Assembly (NCBI GenBank): GCA_042569785.1
Contig: JBHPGW010000049.1
Coordinates: 1-19,428 of the forward strand
Source of the DNA: JBHPGW01 sp042569785
GTDB taxonomy: Bacteria; Planctomycetota; Phycisphaerae; Sedimentisphaerales; Anaerobacaceae
DNA: 19,428 nucleotides
Direction: 5' to 3'
Numbering within the stretch: the first letter of the stretch is position 1; the number at the start of each line of letters is the position of its first letter. Shown piece by piece: positions 5,729 to 12,997 of the stretch. A program made the translations under genes and the position numbers. The notes under the pieces were generated by a model. It did no database searches, was not told the DNA's origin, and saw only the letters and a list, made by a program, of their open reading frames with translations.

Positions 5729-8611
5729 GTGAAGCAATGGCGTTTTGAGGTATTCAATCAGGCAGGTGCCGACGACGTTCACGGCACAAGCGTACTGGAA
5801 GAGATCAAAGAGTTGGGCATCGACACAGTCGAAGCGGTACAGTCGGCAAGGGTCTTTCTCATAGAGGCGGACTTCGACCAGGACTTTGCAAAGCGCATCG
5901 CCACGGAACTTCTGACAGATCCAGTCTGTGAGGATTATTACATGGGCAGAAGCGTCGCGCCAGCTGGACTGGCCAAGGCCACGCTTATTGAGGTACATTT
6001 GAAAAGCGGTGTTACCGACCCTGTCGCTGATTCGGTTACAGCGGCGATCGCGGATATGGGCGTTGACGTTGAGCACGTCCGAACAGCGCGAAAGTATGTT
6101 TTACTCGGCCAGATCAGCAACAGCCAGGCAAATATGATAGCCAAAAAGATTCTCGCAAATGACTGCACAGAAGAATGTGCCATAGGCGACGAAGCTGAGC
6201 CTCCAGGTCCGCACGTCAAACCTTACGAAATGCAGCTTTTGCAGTGGCCTATACGCGAACTCGATGATGATGGTTTAGTCGCTTTGAGTAGGGACAAGGA
6301 TTTATTCCTGAATCTGCGGGAAATGCAAACCATTCAGAAATATTTCCAGGATATGGATAGAGAGCCAACCGATATCGAACTCGAAACTCTCGCCCAGACA
6401 TGGAGCGAGCACTGCGTTCACAAAACTTTAAAAAGTTCTGTCGATATAACCATCGATGGAAAAGAAACGCATTTCGACAACCTGCTCAAGGAAACCGTCT
6501 TCGGCGCCACCAAGCAACTCAATAAGAATTGGTGCATTTCCGTCTTCGACGATAACGCGGGCGTAGTAGAATTCGACGACGAATCAGCCGTTTGCTTTAA
6601 AGTCGAGACCCACAACCATCCATCTGCACTGGACCCTTACGGCGGAGCCGCTACCGGAATTGGCGGAGTTATTCGCGACCCCATGGGAACAGGCATGGGC
6701 GCAAAACCCATCGCTAACACGGATATTTTCTGTTTCGCCGAGCCGGACAAAAAACTCGACGAAATCCCCAAAGGCGTTCTGCATCCAAGACGAATTATGA
6801 AAGGCGTCGTCGCAGGCGTTCGTGACTACGGCAACCGAATGGGCATACCGACCGTTAACGGAGCGATATATTTCGACGACAGGTACATGGCCAATCCGCT
6901 GGTCTTTTGCGGCAATGTAGGACTGATGGACAGGGACAAATGTTTTAAAGATCAGCAAGCCGGAAACCTGATAATCGTTCTCGGCGGACGTACCGGCAGA
7001 GACGGTATACACGGTGCGACTTTTTCTTCCGGACAAATGACACACGAACACGAAACCATTTTCTCCCACGCCGTCCAGATCGGAAACCCAATCGTTGAAA
7101 AGAAAATGCTCGACGTACTGCTCCAGGCAAGAGACGCGAACCTTTACGAATCGATCACCGACTGCGGTGCGGGCGGCCTAAGCAGTGCTGTAGGAGAGAT
7201 GGGCGAAAAACTCGGCGCGGTCGTCGACCTGGAAAAGGTACCACTAAAATACGCTGGCCTAAACTATACCGAAACCTGGATCTCAGAAGCACAGGAAAGA
7301 ATGGTTATCGCGGTTAAGCCGGAAAACCTCGAAGCTATCACAAAGGTCTTCGACGATGAAAACGTCGAGTCAACCGTCATAGGCAAATTCACCGACGATA
7401 AAAAACTCGTCTTAAAATATAACGGCCAACAAGTCGCTAACATCGACATGGAATTTTTGCATGACGGTGTACCGAAATATTCCCGCAAAGCCGTCTGGCA
7501 AACTCCCGAAGCCGCGGAACCAAATATTCCACAAAAGGACGATTATAACGACGAGTTGCTCGAAATTCTTTCCTGCTATAACGTCGCAAGTAAAGAATGG
7601 GTCATACGCCAATACGACCACGAAGTCCAGGGCGGATCGGTCGTCAAGCCGCTTACCGGCGTAACTAATGACGGCCCAAGCGACGCAGCAGTCGTTCAGC
7701 CGAAATTAAATTCAGATAAAGGCATAGCGATCAGTTGCGGCATGAACCCCTTATACGGTGACATCGACCCATACTGGATGGCGATGGCAGGTATTGACGA
7801 AGCTGTCAGGAATTTGATCTGCGTCGGCGCAAGATACGACCGGATCGCACTGCTGGATAATTTCTGCTGGGGCGACTGTACCAAGCCGGAAACACTTGGC
7901 CCACTCGTAAGAGCCGCACAAGCCTGCTACGATGGCGCGATGGCTTTCCAGGCTCCGTTCATCTCAGGCAAGGACTCGCTAAACAACGAATTCGTATGCG
8001 ACGACGGAACGGAAATCTCCATACCGTCAACGCTTTTGATAAGCGCTATGTCATTGGTCAACAACATCAACAACTCTGTCACCATGGACGCCAAACAAGC
8101 CGGCAACCTGCTCTTCGTCGTAGGCGAAACCAAAAACGAACTCGGCGGCTCACACTACTATAAGATTCATGACCAGATCGGCACAAGTGTTCCCAAAGTC
8201 GATCTGGAAAAGGCCCCGAAGATCGCAGAGAAAATTTCCACCGCGATAGATCAGAAATTCGTCACCAGCTGTCACGACTGCTCTGAAGGCGGCATCGCCG
8301 TAGCTTTAGCTGAGATGGCTTTTGCGGGCGGATTAGGGATAGAGGCTGACCTGAAGGGACTGCCCAAAAGCAGCGATTGTCAGCGAGCAGACGTACAACT
8401 GTTCAGCGAATCGACCACGCGATACATACTCGAGGTTGAGCCGGAGAATTTCGACACATTCGCTAAAATGATGCTCAATCTGCCATTCGGACAGATCGGC
8501 AAAGTAACCGAAGAAAAAACGCTGAAAATAAAAGACCAAAACGGAAAAACCGTTATAGAAAAAGATTTGGATTCACTGAAAAACGCCTGGCAAAAAACGT
8601 TTGATTGGTAA
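5729..8611 (+). CDS. purL: FGAM synthase, PurS-PurS-PurL fusion subunit
   Basis: This is the ATP-dependent synthetase part of phosphoribosylformylglycinamidine synthase, step four of purine synthesis: FGAR plus ammonia to FGAM. Its 960 residues begin with two tandem PurS-like domains (about 5-73 and 83-153, each with strands around a DPV or VTDPVADS segment). The synthetase core follows, with the SEHC motif at 226-229, the FKVETHNHPSAL block and a glycine-rich nucleotide site (YGGAATGIGGVIRDP). There is no C-terminal glutaminase domain; that activity is PurQ, encoded next. It resembles large PurL with the glutaminase split off. The start is GTG at 5729 after an AAGGGG site; no ATG lies near the conserved N-terminus. 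Confidence 0.95.
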   Translation: MKQWRFEVFNQAGADDVHGTSVLEEIKELGIDTVEAVQSARVFLIEADFDQDFAKRIATELLTDPVCEDYYMGRSVAPAGLAKATLIEVHLKSGVTDPVADSVTAAIADMGVDVEHVRTARKYVLLGQISNSQANMIAKKILANDCTEECAIGDEAEPPGPHVKPYEMQLLQWPIRELDDDGLVALSRDKDLFLNLREMQTIQKYFQDMDREPTDIELETLAQTWSEHCVHKTLKSSVDITIDGKETHFDNLLKETVFGATKQLNKNWCISVFDDNAGVVEFDDESAVCFKVETHNHPSALDPYGGAATGIGGVIRDPMGTGMGAKPIANTDIFCFAEPDKKLDEIPKGVLHPRRIMKGVVAGVRDYGNRMGIPTVNGAIYFDDRYMANPLVFCGNVGLMDRDKCFKDQQAGNLIIVLGGRTGRDGIHGATFSSGQMTHEHETIFSHAVQIGNPIVEKKMLDVLLQARDANLYESITDCGAGGLSSAVGEMGEKLGAVVDLEKVPLKYAGLNYTETWISEAQERMVIAVKPENLEAITKVFDDENVESTVIGKFTDDKKLVLKYNGQQVANIDMEFLHDGVPKYSRKAVWQTPEAAEPNIPQKDDYNDELLEILSCYNVASKEWVIRQYDHEVQGGSVVKPLTGVTNDGPSDAAVVQPKLNSDKGIAISCGMNPLYGDIDPYWMAMAGIDEAVRNLICVGARYDRIALLDNFCWGDCTKPETLGPLVRAAQACYDGAMAFQAPFISGKDSLNNEFVCDDGTEISIPSTLLISAMSLVNNINNSVTMDAKQAGNLLFVVGETKNELGGSHYYKIHDQIGTSVPKVDLEKAPKIAEKISTAIDQKFVTSCHDCSEGGIAVALAEMAFAGGLGIEADLKGLPKSSDCQRADVQLFSESTTRYILEVEPENFDTFAKMMLNLPFGQIGKVTEEKTLKIKDQNGKTVIEKDLDSLKNAWQKTFDW

Positions 8612-8620
8612 AAATAATTA

Positions 8621-8650
8621 ACCACGAATTTACACGAATTGACACGAATA
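8621..8650. repeat. Three 10-nt repeats between purL and purQ
   Basis: Three adjoining 10-base units (accacgaatt, tacacgaatt, gacacgaata) share the core CACGAAT at exact 10-base spacing. They fill most of the 52-base purL-purQ gap. The reverse complement has units such as ATTCGTGTCA, one base different from ATCCGTGTCA in the spacer near 12151-12161, so the same repeat family seems to occur twice in this window on opposite strands. Confidence 0.65.
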
Positions 8651-8663
8651 AAAAGGTTTAGAA

Positions 8664-9446
8664 ATGGAAGTAAACGCTTTAGTATTAAGAGCTGCTGGAA
8701 TTAATTGCGATCTGGAAACTGAATTTGCTCTCGAGCAAGCCGGTGCCAAAGCGAGCCGTATGCATATCAACAGGATAATCGAAGACAAAGATGTCCTCGA
8801 GCAGTTTCAGATAATTGTCTTTCCGGGCGGATTCAGTTATGGCGACGACGTAGCGGCAGGTAAGATACTAAGCAACCAGATCATCCACCATCTCTCACAG
8901 CCTTTGAAAAAGTTCATCGACGACGGCAAATTGGTACTTGGTATCTGTAATGGTTTCCAGGTACTGGTAAAGGCTGGCATCCTCCCCGGCTTTGGCTCGA
9001 CTAATGGCCAGGGCGATGTCACTATAACCAATAACGACTGCGGCAAATTCGAGGACCGATGGGTGTACCTGGCCCCGCAAACTCAAAAATGTGTCTTCAT
9101 CGAGCCAGGTCAGCAGATATACCTGCCTATAGCGCACGGTGAAGGCAAAGTTGTCACCAAGGATCCGGCTACAATGGACAAACTAAAAGCTGACGGACAT
9201 ATTGCATTTAAATACGTCGACGGCAACGGCAACGAAGGCGACTTCCCCATCAACCCAAACGGCTCAACCGAATCGATCGCCGGCTTAACCGATACCACGG
9301 GAAGAGTCTTAGGCCTGATGCCTCATCCGGAAAGATTCATCCGCCCGACCCATCATCCAAGATGGACAAGAAAAGAAGAAAACGCCGACGCCGATGGAAT
9401 GACCATCTTCAACAACGCTGTAAAATACATCCAGCAAAACTTCTAA
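8664..9446 (+). CDS. purQ: FGAM synthase glutaminase subunit PurQ
   Basis: PurQ is a class I glutamine amidotransferase that releases ammonia from glutamine for the PurL subunit. The 260 residues show the nucleophile C95 in GICNGFQ and the His-Glu pair H221/E223 in PHPERF, plus the N-terminal oxyanion-side segment FPGGFSYGDD. The length fits the longer PurQ forms and matches the glutaminase domain of large PurL. The ATG follows an AAAGG site. It sits 52 bases after purL and is presumably co-transcribed. Its stop lies two bases from the clpB stop on the other strand, so no dedicated terminator fits between them. Confidence 0.95.
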   Translation: MEVNALVLRAAGINCDLETEFALEQAGAKASRMHINRIIEDKDVLEQFQIIVFPGGFSYGDDVAAGKILSNQIIHHLSQPLKKFIDDGKLVLGICNGFQVLVKAGILPGFGSTNGQGDVTITNNDCGKFEDRWVYLAPQTQKCVFIEPGQQIYLPIAHGEGKVVTKDPATMDKLKADGHIAFKYVDGNGNEGDFPINPNGSTESIAGLTDTTGRVLGLMPHPERFIRPTHHPRWTRKEENADADGMTIFNNAVKYIQQNF

Positions 9447-9448
9447 GA

Positions 9449-12028
9449 TCAGACTTTCTCAAACGTAAACCGATGCGCATTAACATCGACCTTAATTTTG
9501 TCACCATCACCGAATTTATCAGCCAGCAGTTCCGCCGCCAGCGGATTTTCCAGCCTCTGCTGTATCGTCCGCTTTAAAGGCCTTGCCCCGTAGACCGGAT
9601 CATGACCTTCATCGACGATCTGACGCTTTGCGTCATCGGTAAATTCGACCTTAATATTGCGAGCCTTTAGCCGCTCAGCCAGATACCTCAACTGAATATC
9701 AACGATCTTTACAAGGTTATCTTTCGTCAGCATATGGAAGACGATTATCTCATCGATACGGTTCAAAAATTCCGGCTTAAAGACCTGTTTGAGTACGTCC
9801 TTAACATGAGCCTCGATCTCCCAGTCAGCTCCCTGCTCTTCGGTCAGTTCCTGTATCTGCATACTGGCCAGATTGCTGGTCATAATGATAACCGTATTCT
9901 TAAAGTCCACCGTTCGACCATGCCCATCGGTTAATCGACCATCGTCAAAAACCTGAAGCAGAACATTAAACACATCCGGATGCGCTTTCTCGATCTCATC
10001 GAGCAGGATAACCGAATAAGGCTTTCGCCGAATCGCCTCAGTGAGCCTGCCGCCCTCTTCATACCCGACATAACCAGGCGGCGAACCTATCAGCCTGGCC
10101 ACCGAGTGCGGCTCCATAAACTCGCTCATATCAATACGCATCATTGCGTTCGGATCATTGAACAAAAAATCCGCTAGCGCCTTGGAAAGCTCGGTCTTAC
10201 CGACGCCGGTAGGCCCTAAGAAAAGAAACGAACCGATAGGTCGATTCTGTTCGCCGAGTCCTGCTCTACTGCGACGAACCGCATTGCAAAGGGCCGCAAC
10301 CGCCTCATCCTGACCGACAACTCGATCGCGGATATGCTGCTCCATTTCCATCAAACGCTGCCGTTCACCGCTAAGCAGCTTGGCAACCGGGATACCCGTC
10401 CACTTGGCTACTACCTGCGCGATATGCTCCTCGGTAACCTCATTACGGATCAGCGAGCGTTCCGATTTGCTAAGCTTAAGCTCTTTTTCGCCAAGCTCTT
10501 TTTCCAGTTCCGCGATCATCCCGTACTTCAAACGAGCCGCCGTCTCCAGTTCACCTTTTCGCTGAGCGTTTTCGAACTGGTTCTGAGCGTCTTCAATTTT
10601 CTGCTTAAGCTCTTTTATCTGATCGATGTCATGTCTATCAGCCTCCCACTGCGATCCGAGCTGATCGTCTTGCTTACCCAATTCAGCCAACTGTTTTTCG
10701 ATTCTTTTAAGATTTTTGTTACTCGCTTCGTCACTTTCTTTTTTCAGCGCCTCGCGCTCGATCTGCAATTGCACGATCTTCCTGCGAATGGAATCAAGTT
10801 CAGCCGGCAGCGAATCGTTCTCGATACGCAGCTTCGACGCCGACTCATCGATCAGATCGATAGCTTTATCAGGCAGCCATCTATCGGATATATAACGGTC
10901 CGACAAAGTCGCCGCCGATACAAGAGCGGAATCCGTAATACGAACCCCATGATGAGTATCGTAGCGATCTTTCAACCCACGAAGTATCGCTATCGTCTCT
11001 TCAACGCTTGGCGGATCGATAAGGATAGGCTGAAATCGTCTTTCCAAAGCCGCGTCCTTTTCGACATATTTGCGATACTCATCGATCGTCGTCGCTCCGA
11101 TACAGCGAAGTTCACCACGGGCAAGCGAAGGCTTGAGCAGATTACCCGCATCAACCGACCCCTCAGTTTTGCCGGCTCCTACGATCGTGTGCAATTCGTC
11201 GATGAAAAGTATGATCTGACCCTGGGCAGCTATTACCTCTTTCAATACCGCTTTGAACCTGTCCTCGAATTCACCGCGGAATTTTGTGCCCGCTATCAGC
11301 GATCCCATATCCAAAGCGATGACCCTTTTATCCTTTAGCCCTGCTGGCACGTCACCGGAAACTATCCGCTGAGCCAATCCTTCAACGATAGCGGTTTTGC
11401 CAACGCCCGGCTCACCTATCAGAACAGGATTATTTTTCGTACGTCTGTTCAAAACCTGCATACATCGGCGGATCTCTTCGTCTCTGCCGATCACCGGATC
11501 GAGCTTACCCTTGCGAGCCATCTCCAGCAGGTCGATCCCAAAACGTTCCAAAGCTTGGTATTTATCTTCCGGATTCTGGTCGGTTATCTTCGCCCCCCCG
11601 CGAATCTCCTCTAAAGCCTTTTCTATCTGTTCAGTACTCACCGAATTAAGACTCAACACCTCCTTAGCTTCGCTATTGACAGAAGCCAGCGAAATAAACA
11701 AATGCTCAACACTGAGATATTCGTCCCCCATCTCGTCCGCTCTGTTTTGCGCCCCGAGTACGATCTGATTCAAAGCCGGGTCCGGCACGATCTGCCCTTC
11801 ACTCCTACCCTGGCTAAGCCGAGACAGTTCACTTTCTATCATATCATTGATCTGCGAAACATTAGCCCCGATCTTCTTAAGAACCAGAACCGCTATAGAA
11901 CCGCTATCCTGACAGATAGCGCTTAACAAATGTAAAGGCGAAAGCACTGTATGCGACTTAGCCATAGCGATCTGCTGAGCCGTCGCCAGCGCCTCCTGAG
12001 CCTTCAAAGTAAATTTATCAAATTTCAT
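9449..12028 (-). CDS. clpB: ATP-dependent disaggregase ClpB
   Basis: ClpB is a hexameric AAA+ chaperone that pulls proteins out of aggregates together with DnaK. The 859 residues are full length. They comprise an N domain of Clp repeats (about 1-145), NBD1 with Walker A GEPGVGKT at 205-212, a coiled-coil middle domain (about 400-530, rich in Glu, Lys and Leu) and NBD2 with Walker A GPTGVGKT near residue 610. No ClpP-binding IGF loop was noticed, as expected for ClpB. The ATG at 12028 follows an AAAGGGAA site. No CIRCE operator or clear heat-shock promoter is seen upstream. One end of an inverted-repeat element lies only 15 bases from the start codon. Confidence 0.97.
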   Translation of the reverse strand: MKFDKFTLKAQEALATAQQIAMAKSHTVLSPLHLLSAICQDSGSIAVLVLKKIGANVSQINDMIESELSRLSQGRSEGQIVPDPALNQIVLGAQNRADEMGDEYLSVEHLFISLASVNSEAKEVLSLNSVSTEQIEKALEEIRGGAKITDQNPEDKYQALERFGIDLLEMARKGKLDPVIGRDEEIRRCMQVLNRRTKNNPVLIGEPGVGKTAIVEGLAQRIVSGDVPAGLKDKRVIALDMGSLIAGTKFRGEFEDRFKAVLKEVIAAQGQIILFIDELHTIVGAGKTEGSVDAGNLLKPSLARGELRCIGATTIDEYRKYVEKDAALERRFQPILIDPPSVEETIAILRGLKDRYDTHHGVRITDSALVSAATLSDRYISDRWLPDKAIDLIDESASKLRIENDSLPAELDSIRRKIVQLQIEREALKKESDEASNKNLKRIEKQLAELGKQDDQLGSQWEADRHDIDQIKELKQKIEDAQNQFENAQRKGELETAARLKYGMIAELEKELGEKELKLSKSERSLIRNEVTEEHIAQVVAKWTGIPVAKLLSGERQRLMEMEQHIRDRVVGQDEAVAALCNAVRRSRAGLGEQNRPIGSFLFLGPTGVGKTELSKALADFLFNDPNAMMRIDMSEFMEPHSVARLIGSPPGYVGYEEGGRLTEAIRRKPYSVILLDEIEKAHPDVFNVLLQVFDDGRLTDGHGRTVDFKNTVIIMTSNLASMQIQELTEEQGADWEIEAHVKDVLKQVFKPEFLNRIDEIIVFHMLTKDNLVKIVDIQLRYLAERLKARNIKVEFTDDAKRQIVDEGHDPVYGARPLKRTIQQRLENPLAAELLADKFGDGDKIKVDVNAHRFTFEKV

Positions 12029-12042
12029 AACATTCCCTTTTT

Positions 12043-12210
12043 TTTAGACAGGATAACAGGATCAATCTGATATTTTCATCCCGTCAATCATCTTTTTTAA
12101 AATCCTGCAAGTAATTACTGTTAAATCTTTTTTTCTGTGTTAATCTGCGTTAATCCGTGTCAAAAAACTTTTTTTATAAATCCTGTTTAATCATGTTAAT
12201 CCTGTCTAAA
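12043..12210. mobile_element. 168-bp MITE-like element with terminal inverted repeats
   Basis: Tttagacaggat (12043-12054) and atcctgtctaaa (12199-12210) are perfect 12-base inverted repeats. The match continues inward for about eight more bases (aacaggat against atcatgtt) with one mismatch and one indel. The interior is A+T-rich, has no reading frame, and carries further atcctg copies and a 10-nt-period triplet. Size and ends fit a small non-autonomous element, but no target-site duplication was established and no transposase is present. Confidence 0.4.
12131..12160. repeat. 10-nt-period triplet repeat upstream of clpB
   Basis: Units ttttctgtgt, taatctgcgt and taatccgtgt follow each other at exact 10-base spacing, with the core CTGTGT, CTGCGT, CCGTGT. 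A looser copy (cctgtttaat, catgttaat, cctgtctaaa) forms the right end of the surrounding element at 12182-12210. The units are related to those between purL and purQ. Confidence 0.55.
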
Positions 12211-12350
12211 GAAAACAGAGCAAATCCCATGCCGAACCCCTCCCAAACCCCTAACCCAAGAACTTAAAAGAACTTACAAAATCAGCCCATTAACCCCTCA
12301 ATGCCATTTTGGCAGACACCTCCTGCCCAATACCCACAAAAACGAGCAAC

Positions 12351-12384
12351 GTCATTGCGAGGAGCAAAGCGACGCGGCAATCTC
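12351..12384. repeat. REP-like extragenic palindrome
   Basis: This is a 34-base element that starts gtcattgcgaggagc and ends gcggcaatctc, with outer ATTGC/GCAAT arms. It has the look of the dispersed extragenic palindromes (GTCATTGCGAG...GCAATCTC) known from many bacterial genomes. Read as protein it gives the spurious ARSKATRQS string typical of translated copies. It lies outside any gene. Confidence 0.65.
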
Positions 12385-12487
12385 AACCACGCAAAATCTT
12401 TTACTTTTCTTTTACTCGACTTCTCGTCTCGTCCTGTCTATTCTCAGTTCTAAATGATTTGCAAAAAATAGTTAAGGAATACCAGCT

Positions 12488-12570
12488 ATGAAAGCTTCAA
12501 AGCAAAACCATATAACAAAGGAGGTGATTCCAATGGACAAATAACGATGAAAAACAAAGTATGTAATTGA
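12488..12570 (+). other. Near-perfect Shine-Dalgarno site with tiny reading frames
   Basis: Aaaggaggtgattcc (12517-12531) matches 11 contiguous bases of the complement of the 16S rRNA 3' end (AAGGAGGTGAT). It sits 8 bases from an ATG (12533) that codes only Met-Asp-Lys before TAA. The same frame can start earlier at 12488 and encode MKASKQNHITKEVIPMDK. A second tiny frame, MKNKVCN, starts at 12547. The strongest ribosome binding site in the window thus serves almost no protein. It may be a translated leader, a ribosome standby site for the peptide gene 46 bases downstream, or a relic of a lost gene. Confidence 0.4.
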
Positions 12571-12615
12571 ATCTTACTTAATTTAATGGGTTTTTCCCGG
12601 AAAGAAAGGTGTTTT

Positions 12616-12918
12616 ATGAAAACTAAATATATTTCCAATTTACTGATAGTAGCGGCATTAGTTTTAGGCTTTACCGTCGCTTGTATGGCAGTTGGACCTC
12701 AAAAGTTAAACTCTGTGAAAATTACAGGAGGATGTGATAATCATTGTGTAGGCTGTACAACTGTTGATTGTACCGATTTTGGGTTATGTGCTGGTACCTG
12801 GAGCAAGTGTACTTATAGCGAGGGCACATTTAGGTCTTGCATTGCTTATCAGATAGCAGTTTGTAATGGGGGCTCCAACTGTACTCCCGGAGGACATGTT
12901 TGTGGCGGTTGCACCTAA
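12616..12918 (+). CDS. Exported cysteine-rich peptide precursor
   Basis: I do not recognise a named family. The 100 residues start with a Sec signal (basic MKTK, a hydrophobic run at about 8-22, probable cleavage after A25). A 14-residue pro-stretch ends in Gly-Gly (38-39), and a core of 61 residues holds 11 cysteines at 40, 44, 47, 52, 58, 65, 75, 83, 89, 96 and 99. The core is rich in Gly, Thr and Ser, as expected of a disulfide-bonded extracellular peptide. Ile at -4 from Gly-Gly fits a double-glycine leader, but the -7 and -12 positions do not. I chose ATG 12616, with AAAGAAAGGTG just upstream, over ATG 12586, which would add ten residues and spoil the signal peptide. It is the first gene of the cassette and its likely substrate. 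Toxin, signal and structural roles are all open. Confidence 0.75.
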   Translation: MKTKYISNLLIVAALVLGFTVACMAVGPQKLNSVKITGGCDNHCVGCTTVDCTDFGLCAGTWSKCTYSEGTFRSCIAYQIAVCNGGSNCTPGGHVCGGCT

Positions 12919-12950
12919 GGTATTTTGAAAAAGTCTTTAGACAAGAATCA

Positions 12951-12994
12951 AGAGTGGACGTTGAAGTTTACAAGGACGTCCACTCTGATCTTTT
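12951..12994 (+). terminator. Hairpin between the peptide gene and the maturation genes
   Basis: Agagtggacgt (12951-12961) and acgtccactct (12976-12986) form a perfect 11-base stem with a 14-base loop. Gatc and four Ts follow, then the next gene starts at 12998. The U tract is short and offset, so partial termination or protection of the peptide mRNA from 3' decay is more likely than full termination. Either would give more peptide than maturation proteins, as in many operons that begin with a small peptide gene. Confidence 0.7.
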
Positions 12995-12997
12995 AAC

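Larger units (their letters stand above)
12029..12615. other. Repeat-rich spacer between clpB and the peptide cassette
   Basis: About 590 bases without a convincing gene lie between divergent genes. They contain a 168-bp element with terminal inverted repeats (12043-12210), a 10-nt-period triplet repeat inside it, a REP-like palindrome (12351-12384) and a very strong ribosome binding site with tiny reading frames (12488-12570). A promoter for the peptide cassette must lie here, but no pair of boxes stood out. A 60-residue frame at 12309-12491 crosses the REP-like repeat and is judged spurious. Confidence 0.7.

Noticed and set aside
10334..11338. 334-codon plus-strand frame opposite clpB
   Set aside because: Mirror-strand shadow of a highly conserved full-length clpB; the product is low in complexity and has no family features.
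12029..12210. CIRCE or heat-shock operator upstream of clpB
   Set aside because: No TTAGCACTC-N9-GAGTGCTAA or recognisable sigma-32-type boxes were found.
8621..12210. CRISPR interpretation of the short periodic repeats
   Set aside because: The units are 10 nt, contiguous and degenerate, without spacers or cas genes.
12309..12491. 60-codon plus-strand open frame upstream of the cassette
   Set aside because: It runs through the REP-like palindrome and gives the ARSKATRQS-type string typical of translated repeats; it has no ribosome binding site.
12670..12693. Lipobox reading of the peptide signal (TVAC at residues 20-23)
   Set aside because: The -3 position is Thr instead of Leu/Ile/Val, and a signal peptidase I site after A25 fits at least as well; kept only as an alternative.
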